Both the position numbers and the translations under genes were made by a program. From contig ML133436.1 of NCBI GenBank assembly GCA_003864495.1, forward strand, positions 2,853,326 to 2,917,325: DNA of 64,000 bases, written 5' to 3'. The notes beneath the pieces were generated by a model. The model was not told where the DNA came from, ran no database searches, and saw only the letters and a program-made list of their open reading frames with translations. This document shows positions 62,601 through 64,000 of this stretch, piece after piece. This DNA is from Nemopilema nomurai (taxonomy: Eukaryota; Cnidaria; Scyphozoa; Rhizostomeae; Rhizostomatidae). How positions within the stretch are numbered: the first letter of the stretch is position 1; each line of letters opens with the position of its first letter.

Positions 62601-64000
62601 CATGTTGTTGATTACGTTACGAAGACAATGGAAGGTGTTAATGACAGTGACACAATGGAGGATATAATTATGTTTAGACAATGGTCACTACAGTGTTCCG
62701 GTGCAAGTCTATTCCTAACTTCCTTCAGATGTTGACGATCTTCTGCTGAGGCTCTCGGTACTTCAATAACAGTGCAAGATTGCCCGTATACTGTGGACAG
62801 GGCATCCGTTCTTCCTGGGATGTTTTATTTCAATACGCTGTCAAAATGTCAAGAACTATACGGTGTTCTTATTAGTTCCGTTGTTGTAGTTGTTTGAAAT
62901 TAGAAGGTATATGTTTGATTGACAGCTCCTGCGCCACCTCCTTGTCTATCAACGCAGTTTGGTTGCTGTTGGGACAAGTCGACCCCAGCATCTGCTCCGT
63001 TAGGTAGTGGAAAAGAGAATTGTCCACGTAAGACAGTTTAATTCAATATTTTATTTAAACTTTTTAAACTTAAACTTAGAGTTATTTTTTCCCTTCAGAC
63101 ATTGTAAAAACATTTTCAAACGCCATCAATTCCTGTACACTGCAAGTTGAATTTACAACATTCTAGACCAAAAATTTTTTATCTCCGACAAGGATTTAAG
63201 AAAAATATATACATTTACAGTATTGCATTACGCAAACACATTTTTACACACTGTCAAGGTCTTGGACTTGAATTGTTAGAAGTAATTTGGAATATCAAGT
63301 CTTCAGTCTCTGTCTTGATGATATTAAGAATTGGAGAGCCAAGGATTCTTGCAAAGATAATAATACTCCAGCTCTTTCATTTCAGCATGCAAGGATAAGC
63401 AAAGTCAGAAATTTTGCAAAATGTTTGAATCGGATTGCACTGATGTCAAAGGAAGACAAATTCGTGCCTTCTGCCCCAAAACATGCCGCATTTGCGGAGG
63501 TAAGCTAATTCATTGGCTTATTGGCCAGAGACCTATGAAGCTTCATAAGTTAAAAGAACTATTTTATATATATTACGTATTTCGCAATTTTATCAAAAAT
63601 GTTATTTTCTCCAGAACAGGCTTACCTATCAAGTTGGAAGACTATCGTATTCCATTATCGCATTCACATCCATTATCTTTTATTTTGATTATAAAAAGAG
63701 AGTATTCAGGACTGTTTTTCGAGCCTTTTCAAACTAACCTAGGTGAGAAATGAATGAGTTTTTTGCATTGAATTAACGTCAATCAATATCTCAATATCTT
63801 TTCATTCATAATCCCCGAAGCCTTTCCGGCTAGAAATTGTCTTTGCTTAAATTTATTTGGGTTTTTTTTGCCCTTATTTGAGCCTAATCTCAACACAGAT
63901 AATAAATAAGTCTTCACTTATTGAAAATTATAGTAAAAGAGAATGCGGTCATTTTTTATAAGAGTCTTCAAGAGATGACATGACACATCATAGTATAAAG
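59675..64000 (+). CDS. Secreted multi-ShKT protein (copy B), 3' end outside the window
   Basis: Exons 59675-59753, 61156-61266, 61653-61754, 62206-62319, 62926-63027 and 63386-63499 give 207 visible residues. By comparison with copy A, two further ShKT exons should lie beyond the window. Signal peptide MKGLHVLAFFIAASAF, acidic spacer, ShKT (CPRTCLVC), ShKT (CPKTCGYC), FGCC module and ShKT (CPKTCRIC). It differs from copy A in having one ShKT exon pair instead of two, a five-residue in-frame deletion in the last visible exon, Cys in place of Arg at residue 17 in the signal peptide, and a different core promoter region. The frame is intact throughout, so it appears functional. The exon at 59675 and the possible alternative leader at 61059 match those of copy A. 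Confidence 0.8.
61059..61266 (+). CDS. Possible alternative first exon of ShKT gene B
   Basis: ATG at 61059 opens MARIPRYVRQCVTSF and a hydrophobic stretch that continues in frame into exon 2, as in copy A. The same doubt applies: it may only be the intron's acceptor region. Confidence 0.28.

Overview
The window is eukaryotic nuclear DNA, most probably from an anthozoan cnidarian (coral or sea-anemone relative). The reasons are AT-rich, intron-dense genes with GT/AG splice sites, secreted proteins built from many ShKT domains, and relics of THAP and P2RX7-C-like elements of the kind common in anthozoan genomes. The species call is inference. All exon models were made by hand from splice signals, reading phase and domain continuity, without transcripts.

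Layout. (1) About 1-9062, plus strand: the 3' part of a large gene (16 exons visible, 921 residues) encoding a coiled-coil-like N-terminal stretch, a PLAT/LH2 domain, a long acidic Ser/Lys-rich linker and about five ankyrin repeats. (2) 11671-22329, plus strand: an 11-exon gene for a 646-residue protein with a bHLH domain followed by an HMG box. That pairing is the signature of BHMG1/MEIOSIN, the vertebrate meiosis initiator, and is the most interesting gene here. (3) 22330-32066: nearly 10 kb in which I find no gene. (4) 32067-32696, minus strand: an intronless Ras-family GTPase with a non-canonical switch II motif and no CAAX box. (5) 34345-35634: a DNA element with terminal inverted repeats and two minus-strand coding stretches. 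(6) 40915-42598: a giant imperfect palindrome made of about 50-bp and 26-bp tandem repeats. (7) 42858-44549: convergent relics of a P2RX7-C-like gene (plus, frame-disrupted) and a THAP-domain gene (minus). (8) 44385-51286: four tandem units of about 1.7 kb, each joining a THAP exon fragment to the upstream flank of the ShKT gene. (9) 51352-57545: a complete 10-exon secreted protein gene with seven ShKT domains and one papilin-type FGCC module. (10) About 58466 to the window end: a second tandem copy of that gene, cut off by the window.

The right third of the window is an active duplication landscape. Promoter-proximal units, a whole gene block and an exon pair inside the gene have each been duplicated. 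All introns in the ShKT genes are phase 1, so every internal exon is a symmetric module that can be gained or lost without breaking the frame.
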